Shown here: piece by piece, positions 50,638 to 58,757 of the stretch
How the letters are laid out: each line of letters opens with the position of its first letter
Position numbering within the stretch: position 1 is the stretch's first letter
Source: Herbidospora solisilvae
GTDB taxonomy: Bacteria > Actinomycetota > Actinomycetes > Streptosporangiales > Streptosporangiaceae
Reading direction: 5' to 3'
Length of the DNA stretch: 64,000 nucleotides
Assembly: GCF_009901565.1 (NCBI RefSeq)
Contig: NZ_WXEW01000003.1
Coordinates: 497,312 to 561,311 of the forward strand
Notes under the pieces: model-generated
Told to the model about the DNA's origin: nothing
What the model saw: only the letters and a program-made list of their open reading frames with translations
The model's database searches: none
Position numbers and translations under genes: made by a program

Positions 50638-50802
50638 ATGTTAGAGCCGCCGGATGACTCAGGCGATTACCGCCTGAGGATCATTTCGGCCATCGCCTTG
50701 GCGGTGCGGGATGTCCTGGATAGCACCCCCCGCACCGCCCGGCTTGGGTTCCTGATCTTCGCGGTCATCGTTGCGACAGCACTCGCGACGAAGATCCTCT
50801 GA
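50638..50802 (+). CDS. Small single-pass membrane protein
   Basis: 54 aa. It starts 6 bp after an excellent AAAGGAGG ribosome site. An acidic N-terminus (MLEPPDDSGDYRL) is followed by an amphipathic stretch and one hydrophobic helix (LGFLIFAVIVATALA). It stands alone, rightward, between the long operon and leftward genes. Size and topology fit a small holin-like or regulatory membrane peptide, but nothing proves it. Confidence 0.6.
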   Translation: MLEPPDDSGDYRLRIISAIALAVRDVLDSTPRTARLGFLIFAVIVATALATKIL

Positions 50803-50896
50803 TCAGGAGTAACAACTCTTTGCTCAAAGGTCCTTCGTGACCTTCCCCCGCCCGGATTGGGTGAGTCCTCGAAAAATTCGGGCGGGGGTCTCGCCC

Positions 50897-51283
50897 TCAA
50901 GCCGGTCGCTGTTCATCCATGCTGAGCCGGACGGCATCAATTGGATTGACCTGACGACGGCGGGGCAACCCGTGCCGATTGTGTAGCGGGCACTCCTCCA
51001 GGATGGCTCGGCGTTCCTCCCTGGCAGCCGCGGCGCGGTTCGGTCGCCAGTCGATCGTGTGACGCACGGCCCGCGGCCACCAGTTCTTGTGCACGTGGAA
51101 CTTGAAGCGCCACGTCGGATTGTGGGTCATGCCTACGTAGAGCAGACGGCCGGCCGAGTCATAGAAGCGGTAGACGGCCGTCGGCGCGTTGGGGTCGTGG
51201 TGGCGGATCGCGCCGTTGGCTCGGTACTGGGCTAACACTTCTGGGCTGGGCCATTGGGGGCTTCTGAAGCGCTCAGCCGGCAT
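50897..51283 (-). CDS. GIY-YIG nuclease-like protein
   Basis: 128 aa from ATG 51283. TAVYRFYDSAGRLLYVGMTH shows the GIY-YIG strands (VYR / LLYVG), followed by the conserved Arg in NPTWRFKFHVHK, the WW segment and the Glu in RAAAAREERRAILEECPLHN. Such proteins are structure-specific nickases or mobile nucleases. The start overlaps the upstream leftward HTH gene by 11 bp. A longer in-frame start exists but its first 38 residues are low-complexity. Confidence 0.82.
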   Translation of the reverse strand: MPAERFRSPQWPSPEVLAQYRANGAIRHHDPNAPTAVYRFYDSAGRLLYVGMTHNPTWRFKFHVHKNWWPRAVRHTIDWRPNRAAAAREERRAILEECPLHNRHGLPRRRQVNPIDAVRLSMDEQRPA

Positions 51284-51494
51284 CGGTGTCCCAGCCTTCC
51301 GCGAGGGTGCGGTTGTGGTCCCTGGCCCATTTGCGGACGTCGTTGGCCCGCCAGATGGCGCCCATCTTGAGCCGGACGACGGGTTCGGGGAAGTCATCGG
51401 AGCTGGTCAACTGGCTGACTCGCTGGCGGCTGAGGCCCCCGAGCATGAGGCCGATCTCGGCGGCCCCCACGATCTGATCCACGGCGAGAAGCAT
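51273..51494 (-). CDS. AlpA-like HTH protein
   Basis: 73 aa from ATG 51494. IVGAAEIGLMLGGLSRQRVS then DFPEPVVRLKMGAIWRANDV is the AlpA/excisionase winged HTH. It is divergent from the WYL-domain gene, with three palindromic sites between, so it is a candidate for the regulator binding them. It is coupled to the GIY-YIG gene downstream. Confidence 0.78.
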   Translation of the reverse strand: MLLAVDQIVGAAEIGLMLGGLSRQRVSQLTSSDDFPEPVVRLKMGAIWRANDVRKWARDHNRTLAEGWDTDAG

Positions 51495-51508
51495 AGTCAG
51501 AAGCCTAC

Positions 51509-51557
51509 TAGGCACTTGCCTATTAGTCACGTGCCTATTAGACTAGGCATGTGCCTA
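51509..51557. promoter_or_regulatory. Three TAGGCANNTGCCTA palindromic operators
   Basis: TAGGCACTTGCCTA (51509-51522), TAGTCACGTGCCTA (51524-51537) and TAGGCATGTGCCTA (51544-51557) are 14-bp near-perfect palindromes starting 15 and 20 bp apart. A further GCCTA half-site is at 51503-51507. They fill the 77-bp gap between the divergent HTH and WYL genes. The last one ends 15 bp before the WYL start codon, overlapping the GTAGGAGG ribosome site region. Confidence 0.75.
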
Positions 51558-51571
51558 GTAGGAGGTTGGCT

Positions 51572-52102
51572 ATGTACGAGATCGGCACCCAGGTCCGCTA
51601 CCACGGCTCTATCTCATGGCTCAACGGTGAGGTATTCACCGTCGCCCGCCACTGCTGCGACGGCACCCGCCACGTCCTTGCCGACGCCATGACGCTCCGC
51701 CACGTTCGGTCGGGGAGCATCACGCCCATCTCTGAGGGCGACCCGATCGACCAGCTTGAGGCGGCGATCGAGTCCCAGAGGCCGGTGATGATCACCTACG
51801 TTGCCGGGAACGGCGACTGGACCACCCGCGTGATCGAGCCCCACGCCATCACCTACTCCGACGCCGGACACGCGAGCGTCCGCGCCTACGACCGGTTGCG
51901 TTCCGCTCAGCGCGCCTTCCGCGTCGACCGGATCGAGTCGCTGACCGTCCTCCCCGACGCCTTCCGTCACAACCCCAACGATGACGCCCGCGAGCGCGCC
52001 GCCCTCGACCGCATCCGCGCCGAGATCGCCGACATGGACGAGTCCAGCTACCACGGCAACAACGCCATGCGCTGGACGCCAAATTGCCCTGTCCTCTTGT
52101 GA
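51572..52102 (+). CDS. WYL-domain protein
   Basis: 176 aa. The ATG at 51572 has AGGAGG 7 bp upstream. Residues about 70-125 match the WYL fold: RPVMITYVAGNGDWTTRVIE, PHAITYSDAG, VRAYDRLRSAQRAFRVDRI. WYL domains bind nucleic acid or nucleotide ligands and control defence and phage genes. Here no HTH is attached, so the domain may act as a ligand sensor for the divergent AlpA-like protein. The N-terminal 50 residues (TQVRYHGSISWLNGEVFTVA) form a small beta domain. Confidence 0.78.
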   Translation: MYEIGTQVRYHGSISWLNGEVFTVARHCCDGTRHVLADAMTLRHVRSGSITPISEGDPIDQLEAAIESQRPVMITYVAGNGDWTTRVIEPHAITYSDAGHASVRAYDRLRSAQRAFRVDRIESLTVLPDAFRHNPNDDARERAALDRIRAEIADMDESSYHGNNAMRWTPNCPVLL

Positions 52103-52179
52103 TTTCCACGCCTTCGACAGCGTCCCCCGTCCGGGCGGCATCCGGCCGCCCGGACTGATTTCCCGGGAGGGAACCGCAA

Positions 52180-53259
52180 ATGACCATCACCGACGTCAAC
52201 GCCGAACTCGCCGCCCGCCGCACCGCCTCGTGGGACCGCGCCGAATACCGGGGCAAGGACGGCCTCGACACCACCCTCGGGCAGGCCGCGCTCTACACCT
52301 CCACCCCGGCGTGGCACGGCCTCGGAACCGTGATCCCGGGCGGCACCGACAGCATCGACGACGTGCTCACTCTCGGCGGCGTCGCGTTCGGGGTCGAGAA
52401 GCGCGCCGTCCGCTACAGCTTCATGACCGAGCAGGAGACCACGCCCGAGCTGCGCACCGCCGCCGACTACTTCGTGACCGTCCGCACCGACACGGGCGAC
52501 CCGCTCGGCGTCGTCGGCGGCAAGTACGTCCCCATTCAGAACCGCGACCTGTTCGTGTTCCTCCAGGACCTCGTCGACAACCACGGCGTGATCTGGGAGA
52601 GCGCGGGCGCGCTGCGCGGCGGCAAGCGGGTGTTTGTCACCATGCGCCTGCCGGAGGACGTCCGCATCGACGCCGACGGCATCAACGACGAGATCGTGCC
52701 GTTCGTGGTCATGCTGAACAGCCACGACGGGCGTAGCCCCGCTCAGGCCCTCGTCACTCCGTGGCGGGTCGTCTGCGCCAACACCGAGCGGTTCGCCGTC
52801 CGGGACGCTCACACCTCGTGGAGGGTCCGCCACACCGCTTCCGCGCTCACCCGCATCGACGAGGCCCGCCGCACCTTGGGCCTGTCGATGGAGTACTACC
52901 AGGAGTGGGCGGCCGAGGAGACCCTGCTGGCCCGCACGGAGATCGCGCTCAACGACTTCGACAAGCTGATCACGGAGCTGTGGCCGGTCGACCAGGACGC
53001 CCCGGTCCGCACCCTGAACGCCGCCGAGCGCCGCCGCGACGGGCTGAACGGCATGTTCCGCGCGGAGATCGAGACCCTCGGCCAGACCGCTTACGCCGCC
53101 GAGCGGGCCGTCACCGACTACCTCGACCACGTCGCGCCCCGCCGCCCCGGCAGGTCCATGACCGAGGAGATCGCCCGCGCGACCGCCCTCCTGGAGGGGA
53201 CGGACGACGAGATCAAGACCAGGGCGCACAAGCGGCTCATGCTGCTGGCCCGCCACTAG
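52180..53259 (+). CDS. DUF932 phage/plasmid protein
   Basis: 359 aa, the usual length. The family landmarks TPAWHGLGTVIPGG, VVGGKYVPIQNRDLFVFL, WESAGALRGGKRVFVTMRLP, VVMLNSHDGRSPAQALVTPW, RVVCANTERFA and IRHTASALTRIDEARRTLGL-type segment are all visible. DUF932 proteins are abundant in phages and plasmids and are thought to work with nucleic acid. It has its own GGGAGGG ribosome site and is followed by small genes. Confidence 0.93.
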   Translation: MTITDVNAELAARRTASWDRAEYRGKDGLDTTLGQAALYTSTPAWHGLGTVIPGGTDSIDDVLTLGGVAFGVEKRAVRYSFMTEQETTPELRTAADYFVTVRTDTGDPLGVVGGKYVPIQNRDLFVFLQDLVDNHGVIWESAGALRGGKRVFVTMRLPEDVRIDADGINDEIVPFVVMLNSHDGRSPAQALVTPWRVVCANTERFAVRDAHTSWRVRHTASALTRIDEARRTLGLSMEYYQEWAAEETLLARTEIALNDFDKLITELWPVDQDAPVRTLNAAERRRDGLNGMFRAEIETLGQTAYAAERAVTDYLDHVAPRRPGRSMTEEIARATALLEGTDDEIKTRAHKRLMLLARH

Positions 53260-53321
53260 CAGAGCCGGGGGACGGTCCCGAGGGGAAGCGGGGCCGTCCC
53301 CCATGGACGAACGGAGCAACC

Positions 53322-53525
53322 ATGAGCATCCCCGACCACGCCGACGGCGTCGAAGCACCGGCAAGTGAATCCGACATGTGGGACATCGCCGGACTCGTGG
53401 ACGGCCAGGGACCGATCGGCACCTGCGGGTGCGGCCTGCCCGTTACCGAGTACGAAGGGCAGGTTGTCCACGTGTTCAACGACTTCCTGATGGGCACCGA
53501 CGACCACGACCCCGACCAGGACTAG
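53322..53525 (+). CDS. Small acidic protein
   Basis: 67 aa. Acidic, with GTCGCGLPVTEYEGQVVHVF (CxC plus His) in the middle and DDHDPDQD at the end. The ATG follows ACGGAG. Family not recognised. Probably co-transcribed with DUF932. Confidence 0.52.
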   Translation: MSIPDHADGVEAPASESDMWDIAGLVDGQGPIGTCGCGLPVTEYEGQVVHVFNDFLMGTDDHDPDQD

Positions 53526-53527
53526 CT

Positions 53528-53743
53528 GTGCCGTACGTGCCCGCCGCCATCGCCCGCGACTTCGGGAACACGTTCGACGGCTACGTGGCCCACGATGTCG
53601 GGACCACTCTCAACTGCGGGGAGGTCGAAGCCCTCGCCGCCGTCCTGATCGTCCTCGGTTTCCCCGAGCTCGCCGACGTCTGGATCGAAGCTCACGCCCT
53701 CGGCGACGACGAGGGCGACTCTCACTACCAGCCCGAACCCTGA
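53528..53743 (+). CDS. Small hypothetical protein
   Basis: 71 aa from GTG 53528, two bases after the preceding stop. Acidic: ARDFGNTFDGYVAHDVGTTL, EVEALAAVLIVLGFPELADV. No family recognised. Confidence 0.55.
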   Translation: MPYVPAAIARDFGNTFDGYVAHDVGTTLNCGEVEALAAVLIVLGFPELADVWIEAHALGDDEGDSHYQPEP

Positions 53744-53826
53744 TCTACCCGTGCGGCGGGATACGCGACCGAGCTCCGGCTCACCGACTCGCTTCTCGCC
53801 GCACGGGCCCCCGCGAAAGGTGCGTC

Positions 53827-54453
53827 ATGGCCCCGCGAATCCCCAAGCGCATGTCCGGCTGCCCCGTCCACGGCGGCCTGGCCGTCCCCGTCGTCGCCGC
53901 CCGGCACCGGCACGGCGGCCGGCCGCCCATGTTCGGGCTCAACCACCCGGGCCGCGTCACCGGCGCGCTCCTCGGCAAGCGGTGCGGCGGATGCGGAGGC
54001 GCCCTCTCTACGCGGCCAGGCGGGAAGTACGCCCTGCTCATGCGCCCCGTGGACTTCACGCGCGGCTATTCCGCCGAACCCGCCCTGCACCCCTCCGACT
54101 GCGCCCCCTACGCGCTGGCCGCCTGCCCGATGCTGAACGGCCACCTTGCCCGCCACCGGGCCACACCGCGCGACCTCGAAGCCGAACGTTGCGGCGACCC
54201 GGAATGCGACTGCCACCTGTGGACAACCTCGGCCGACCACCATGCCCGCGCCGCTGCCCCGGCCTCGCCTTTCTGCTTGGCGACCTACCGACAGGAGGAC
54301 TACCGACTCCACTACGGCGATGCCGACGTACTGTTCGGCGTCGCTACCGCGGGAATCGCACCACTGACCGTGAAACTCGTCACCCGGGGCGACCCGTCCG
54401 TGGTGGATCTGACCCGCGCGCTGCTCGCCGGCCTGCCGCTGTGGGAGAGCTGA
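53827..54453 (+). CDS. Cys/His-rich hypothetical protein of phage/mobile elements
   Basis: 208 aa. N-terminal SGCPVHGGLAVPVV and CGGCGGALSTRP resemble a zinc-binding head. ALLMRPVDFTRGYSAEPALH then PSDCAPYALAACPMLNGHLA forms a conserved central motif known from many actinobacterial mobile-element proteins. CGDPECDCHLW adds another Cys cluster. Function unknown. Confidence 0.66.
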   Translation: MAPRIPKRMSGCPVHGGLAVPVVAARHRHGGRPPMFGLNHPGRVTGALLGKRCGGCGGALSTRPGGKYALLMRPVDFTRGYSAEPALHPSDCAPYALAACPMLNGHLARHRATPRDLEAERCGDPECDCHLWTTSADHHARAAAPASPFCLATYRQEDYRLHYGDADVLFGVATAGIAPLTVKLVTRGDPSVVDLTRALLAGLPLWES

Positions 54454-54511
54454 CTGCCCGGGTCGGCGACGCCTTACCATCAACTCACCCGCCCGGCCCG
54501 AGGAAGATGCC

Positions 54512-54946
54512 ATGAGCAGCATGCCTGCACCTCCACGGATCGCGTTCCTGCGCGCCCGGCTGGACGAGGACGAACGCGAAGCTCAGGCGGGCGCACAACT
54601 CCACGACGGCGAGCCGGCCGACCCGTCCTACGCCGACGGCATCGCGGACCTGGAAGCGGCCGGCTGGGAGCCGCAAGCGGCACAGCGGTTCAACCGGTAC
54701 GTCGCCCACTTCGACCCGGCCCGCGCACTCCGCGACATCGCATCCAAGCGAAAGATCCTCGAAGAGCACGGACCTGAGCGTGTTCGGGAGGGCTGGAACG
54801 CCGAGCGGGATATCTGCCAGACCTGCCGATACGACGAAGGGCTCGACACCTTCCCCTACGGCCACTGCCCGACCGTGGTCGCGCTCGCCGAACCGTACGC
54901 CGAACACCCGGACTACCCGAAGGACAGCGAGTGGGCGCCGACCTGA
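54512..54946 (+). CDS. DUF6221-family protein
   Basis: 144 aa. IAFLRARLDEDEREAQAG at the start, FNRYVAHFDPARALRDIASK in the middle and CPTVVALAEPYAEHPDYP at the end fit the DUF6221 family of actinophage proteins. Two Cys pairs (CQTCRYDE...GHCP) could bind zinc. Function unknown. Confidence 0.82.
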   Translation: MSSMPAPPRIAFLRARLDEDEREAQAGAQLHDGEPADPSYADGIADLEAAGWEPQAAQRFNRYVAHFDPARALRDIASKRKILEEHGPERVREGWNAERDICQTCRYDEGLDTFPYGHCPTVVALAEPYAEHPDYPKDSEWAPT

Positions 54947-55155
54947 GCCGCCAGGCACGAACCCTCCGGCTCTTCGCCGCCGCCCTACGAGGCAAGGCCG
55001 TCCAGTGCGAGCTCGCGGCCAACATGGTGGAAACCGCGGCCGGCTTCCAGGCCATCAGGCGCGTGTGCGCGGCGGCCGACCTCGCCGAGATCGTCGCCCA
55101 CCCGGATCTCGCCTATCTCGACCTCCAGACGCGAGGGTTCTACGACCACGGGTAG
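54931..55155 (+). CDS. Small hypothetical protein
   Basis: 74 aa from GTG 54931, overlapping the DUF6221 gene by 16 bp. Helical (LFAAALRGKAVQCELAANMV, AIRRVCAAADLAEIVAH). Family not recognised. Confidence 0.5.
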   Translation: MGADLSRQARTLRLFAAALRGKAVQCELAANMVETAAGFQAIRRVCAAADLAEIVAHPDLAYLDLQTRGFYDHG

Positions 55156-55227
55156 CTCGAACCCGAGCATTCGGGCGATGCGTCGAATTCCCGGGAAGCT
55201 GGGCAGAACTCCTGTCACGATTGTCTC

Positions 55228-56004
55228 GTGAGCAACCAGGACGAAGCCGAATCGAACGGCACGGCGTCGGCATCGCCAGCGGCGTCTGAAGCGACCGTTA
55301 CCGGCAAGGCCAGAGCCGTCATTACTGCTACAGCCTCGGTAAGGGCGTTGAGCAGGAGTTACCTATCGACTCACCACCTGTATGCCGCGCGCTACGCAGC
55401 CGAGGATGCTCAGGCGCGGGAGACCTTGCTGACGTCGAAGGCTCCGTATTTCGACGTCCGCCATCGAGGCCTCGTCATCGCAGCGATCACTGAATCTGCT
55501 TTCTTCCTCGAAGCCGCGATCAACGAAGTGTTGAAGGACGCCGCCGACGGCCACACCACCTACGTAGCAACTCTCGGCAAGGACACGCTGAGAGCATTTG
55601 CTGCGGCTTGGCGCCACACGAGCGATGGTTAGGTGCTTAAGCCGCTCGCCAAGTATCAGCTGGCCCTTGAGTTGGCTGGCCACGATCCCTTCGAATCGGG
55701 AAGGGAGCCCTACCGTCGAGCCGACATCCTGATCAAGCTCCGCAATTGGCTTGTCCACTACAAGCCCAATAGTCAGCCCCTCGATAAGGGGCATGAGGTC
55801 GGGAAGCACCTCAAGCCTTCAGATTTCACGGCGAACCAATTGTCGACAGCGAGGCACCAGTGGTTCCCGGATCGGGTCCTCGGCGCCGGTTGCGCGGACT
55901 GGGCATGGCGGTCCGCCCGGACGTTCACCGACGAGTTCGCCAAGCGAACCGGGCTGGTGCTGAACTACCAGCGCGCGGACTTCGGAGACCCGCTGCCCCG
56001 CTGA
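55228..56004 (+). pseudogene. HEPN-like protein interrupted by one in-frame amber codon
   Basis: The same reading frame runs from ATG 55228 to the TGA at 56002-56004 except for a TAG at 55630-55632. Before it: FDVRHRGLVIAAITESAFFL, EAAINEVLK. After it: KPLAKYQLALELAGHDPFES and LIKLRNWLVHYKPN. The R-N-W-L-V-H motif matches the Rx4-6H HEPN ribonuclease signature, and the split parts together give a 257-residue helical protein of a size seen in abortive-infection HEPN proteins. GC is lower than in neighbours, suggesting recent acquisition. GTG 55633 could restart translation right after the stop. Confidence 0.72.
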
Positions 56005-56038
56005 TACTCGACGATTGATAGAGGGTGCGATCTAAGTT

Positions 56039-56365
56039 ATGTCTCCCGGCAAGCACCGCCAGTCTGCAAGAGGCGGCTGGAAGCTCACCCCTGAACAGCT
56101 AGCCGTACTCACTCTCGTCGGCGTCCTTGTTGCGACGGGGTCCTTAGTCACTGATGTCATCGGAGCAGTGAGTCCGTCCGGATCTGTCGTTGTCGAGATG
56201 CCAGAGGTGATCCCCTTCATTGATCCCAGGCTTGACCGGCGAGGTAGCTTGATCAGCCCTCGTGGGATGGCAAGCCCGGCATGGATCAGGCTCTGGGATG
56301 TCACAGATCGAGCTAATCCGAAGACCCTGGCTCGATTCCCTATCCCTCAGCTTGAGCGAACGTAG
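56039..56365 (+). CDS. Hypothetical membrane-anchored protein
   Basis: 108 aa. Residues about 20-45 are a transmembrane helix (LAVLTLVGVLVATGSLVTDV). The rest is probably extracellular or cytoplasmic with MPEVIPFIDPRLDRRGSL. No partner family recognised. It lies between the HEPN-like pseudogene and a leftward small gene. Confidence 0.5.
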   Translation: MSPGKHRQSARGGWKLTPEQLAVLTLVGVLVATGSLVTDVIGAVSPSGSVVVEMPEVIPFIDPRLDRRGSLISPRGMASPAWIRLWDVTDRANPKTLARFPIPQLERT

Positions 56366-56456
56366 GACGGCGAACCCGGCGCCGTTTCCGCGCGTGGATG
56401 TGCCGCGTTGTCGCAGGTCGCATCGATACGCGCGAGTAACTTATCTGCGCCCTTGG

Positions 56457-56717
56457 TCACCGTTCGCCGAGGTGGCGCGGGTCATCTGACCAGTCCGGAA
56501 CAGATCGGATGGCGGCCGCGCAGTAGACGAACCAGGCCTCGAAGTGGTGTTCCCCGGCGTAGTAGTCGACGAGGCAGGCCCACCGTCGATCCCGGTCCCG
56601 CGCCCACGTCTTGATCACTCCTGAGTGCCAGGCGCCGTCATCGCACAGGATGAGAATCGATCGGGCTGGCCGAACCTCCCGCTGCCCGCCGTCCGACAGC
56701 GCCGCGGGCTCCAGCAT
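56457..56717 (-). CDS. Small hypothetical protein (WH-domain-like strands)
   Basis: 86 aa from ATG 56717. SILILCDDGAWHSGVIKTWA, RDRDRRWACLVDYYAGEHHF, EAWFVYCAAAIRSV resembles a small family common in actinobacteria with the DGxWHxGxVxxWxRD pattern. Function unknown. It is leftward among rightward genes. Confidence 0.6.
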   Translation of the reverse strand: MLEPAALSDGGQREVRPARSILILCDDGAWHSGVIKTWARDRDRRWACLVDYYAGEHHFEAWFVYCAAAIRSVPDWSDDPRHLGER

Positions 56718-56860
56718 CGGGCGTGGATGCCGGTGCCAGCTCGTGCACGTCGGAGCAGGTTTGGGCTGCACATTCGAACGCTATCGAACACGGTTCGACC
56801 TCCCATGGCCGGGGCCCGGCTGCTGCGGCTTCCGCTGCGGCGCGTGCGCATCCGCCACCT

Positions 56861-56893
56861 CTGTCGATCTCACCCGTTGAGGGAGTCCCGAAC
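56861..56893 (+). promoter_or_regulatory. 33-bp shared upstream element, copy 1
   Basis: This 33-bp stretch, starting CTGTCGATCTC and containing TGAGGGAG, matches 58153-58185 at 27 of 33 positions. It ends 44 bp before the pentapeptide-repeat gene start. The same spacing in front of both genes suggests a common promoter or activator site. Confidence 0.55.
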
Positions 56894-56937
56894 GGAGCCG
56901 CCGACAACTCCGCTGATGCCCTGTTCGTCTATCAGAT

Positions 56938-58083
56938 ATGAACAGCCCTGGACCTCCTGATGAGTTACCCGGCACCAGCGCTAGGCCGCCCTTGAGTCCG
57001 GATCCCCGGACGCCTTCGTCGCCGTCGATCCGCCGCGTGTTCCGCGACCTTCAGAGCCGCCCACGCACAGATCGGCGGGCGGAATTTCCCGCATTGAAGC
57101 ATCGCAAGCGGACGCGGATCACGCCGCCCACCCAAGCGGAACTTGATGAGCTCCCGGCCGAGAAGCGGTACGAACTGCATCAGGCCGCCCGGCAACGTCC
57201 GTGGCAGCACGTCACCACGATTAGCGTCCTGCTGGGCCTGCTGTTCACCGCAGGCGGTCTCGTCTACACCGCCCGCACATGGGAAACCGGACAGCAGACT
57301 CTAGAAACGGGGCGAGAGGCACTTGAAGCTACCCAGCAGCAGCAGATCACCGACCGCTACGCCAAGGCCGTCGAACAGCTCGGAAACGACAAAATCGAGG
57401 TCCGGATAGGCAGCCTGTACGCCCTGGCCCGAATAGCCACAGACTCACCCGCCGACTCGGACACCCTCTCTGAGGTCGTCGTGGCATTCATCCTCGAACG
57501 AGACCGGCCAGCGGACCTTGATGAGGGAAAGGTCTGGACGCCCAGCACTGACGTGATAGCGGCCGTCCGTGCTCTGCGCCAGGTTGACGAGGGAGGCAGA
57601 GTTCTCGGGGAGTCGCTCCTTGCGGCAGCTAACTTCCGTGATGCGAATTTATCCCGCGCGAACCTGGCTGGCGCGTACCTAGCTGGCGCGAGCTTGCTCG
57701 ACGCATACCTGCTCGAAACCTCCTTGACTGGCGCGAACCTGGCCGGCGCGAACCTGAACGGCGCGGATCTGACCTACGCGAACCTGAACGGCGCGGACCT
57801 GACCGACGCGGACCTGATCGGCGCGAACCTGACCGGCGCGGACCTGGCCACCGCGTTCCTGACCGACGCGGACCTGAACGGCGCGGACCTGACCAGCGCG
57901 TTCCTTAACGGCGCGGACCTGAACGGCGCGGACCTGACCTACGCGGAGCTGACTGGCGCGAACCTGACCGGCGCGGATCTGACCGGCGCGAACTTGAGCG
58001 GTGCGGACCTGAGTCGCATCACCGGGATGACCGAGCAGGAGATTCGGAGGGTGGCAACCGTGGATCAGCACACCAAGTTCTGA
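56938..58083 (+). CDS. Pentapeptide-repeat membrane protein
   Basis: 381 aa. The N-terminal 100 residues are polar with a basic segment, then one transmembrane helix (VTTISVLLGLLFTAGGLVYT) and a short helical domain (TDRYAKAVEQLGNDKIEVRI). From about residue 230 come roughly 25 A(N/D)LxG-type pentapeptides (ANLNGADLTYANLNGADL). The repeats form a right-handed quadrilateral beta-helix that can mimic DNA or pair with membrane proteins. The architecture is like YjbI/toxin-immunity-associated proteins. Possible anti-host or superinfection role is inference. Confidence 0.9.
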   Translation: MNSPGPPDELPGTSARPPLSPDPRTPSSPSIRRVFRDLQSRPRTDRRAEFPALKHRKRTRITPPTQAELDELPAEKRYELHQAARQRPWQHVTTISVLLGLLFTAGGLVYTARTWETGQQTLETGREALEATQQQQITDRYAKAVEQLGNDKIEVRIGSLYALARIATDSPADSDTLSEVVVAFILERDRPADLDEGKVWTPSTDVIAAVRALRQVDEGGRVLGESLLAAANFRDANLSRANLAGAYLAGASLLDAYLLETSLTGANLAGANLNGADLTYANLNGADLTDADLIGANLTGADLATAFLTDADLNGADLTSAFLNGADLNGADLTYAELTGANLTGADLTGANLSGADLSRITGMTEQEIRRVATVDQHTKF

Positions 58084-58152
58084 GGCTGGTCTTTGTAGCC
58101 CACTGGGTCAGGCCACCGAGCCTGGGTCGGCCGCTTGCGCAACGGCCGTCCC

Positions 58153-58185
58153 CTGTCGATCTCCTCCTGTGAGGGAGCCCCGGAC
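58153..58185 (+). promoter_or_regulatory. 33-bp shared upstream element, copy 2
   Basis: Near-copy of 56861-56893 (six differences). It ends 41 bp before the ATG at 58227. Confidence 0.55.
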
Positions 58186-58226
58186 AGGGCAACCCTCGCC
58201 CCGGTCGGACGACCAGAGGACGACGG

Positions 58227-58757
58227 ATGTCGCAGACGTACCGCGCGCATCGGCGGATGAACGCCGAACAGCGTGCCGAACGAGCAGCACAGGCGTACGA
58301 GATGCGCCTCCAGGGCTGGACCATCAAAGCCATCGCCGACGAGCTCGGCATCGCCGCGAGCACCACCCACGACCTGCTCACCGAGTACACCGCTGAGCGG
58401 TTCGACCCGCTCGCCGAGGAGTATCGCCGCCTCGAACTCGACCGGCTCGACGACTACACGCGGCGGGCCTACCAGGTCCTCATCGCCGAACACATCGTCG
58501 TCCAGCACGGCAAGGTCGTCATGGATCCGGAGACCGGCTCCCCGATGGCCGACCTCGCGCCCCGCCTGGCAGCGCTCGACCGGCTGCTGCGGATCTCCGA
58601 ACGCCGGTCTTGCCTGCTCAGCCTCGATGCCATCGTGAAGTACGACGTCACCGTCACGCAGGTCGACCCCACCGACCTGGAGATCGTGCAGATCCTCACA
58701 GAGGCCCGAGTCAAGGACGCCGTCGAAGAGGCCCGGCTGCGAGGCGAGATCCAGTGA
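58227..58757 (+). CDS. HTH protein, terminase-small-subunit-like
   Basis: 176 aa. The N-terminal HTH (YEMRLQGWTIKAIADELGIA, ASTTHDLLTEYTAERF) is followed by long helices (YRRLELDRLDDYTRRAYQVL, PRLAALDRLLRISERRSCLL). The layout resembles small terminase-like or DNA-packaging HTH proteins of actinophages. No large terminase follows, so the role is open. The ATG at 58227 follows AGAGGACGACGG. Confidence 0.68.
   Translation: MSQTYRAHRRMNAEQRAERAAQAYEMRLQGWTIKAIADELGIAASTTHDLLTEYTAERFDPLAEEYRRLELDRLDDYTRRAYQVLIAEHIVVQHGKVVMDPETGSPMADLAPRLAALDRLLRISERRSCLLSLDAIVKYDVTVTQVDPTDLEIVQILTEARVKDAVEEARLRGEIQ

Noticed and set aside
57650-58020. Regular short repeats resembling a CRISPR or minisatellite
   Set aside because: 15-bp periodicity encodes A(N/D)LxG pentapeptides in frame; no spacers or cas genes.
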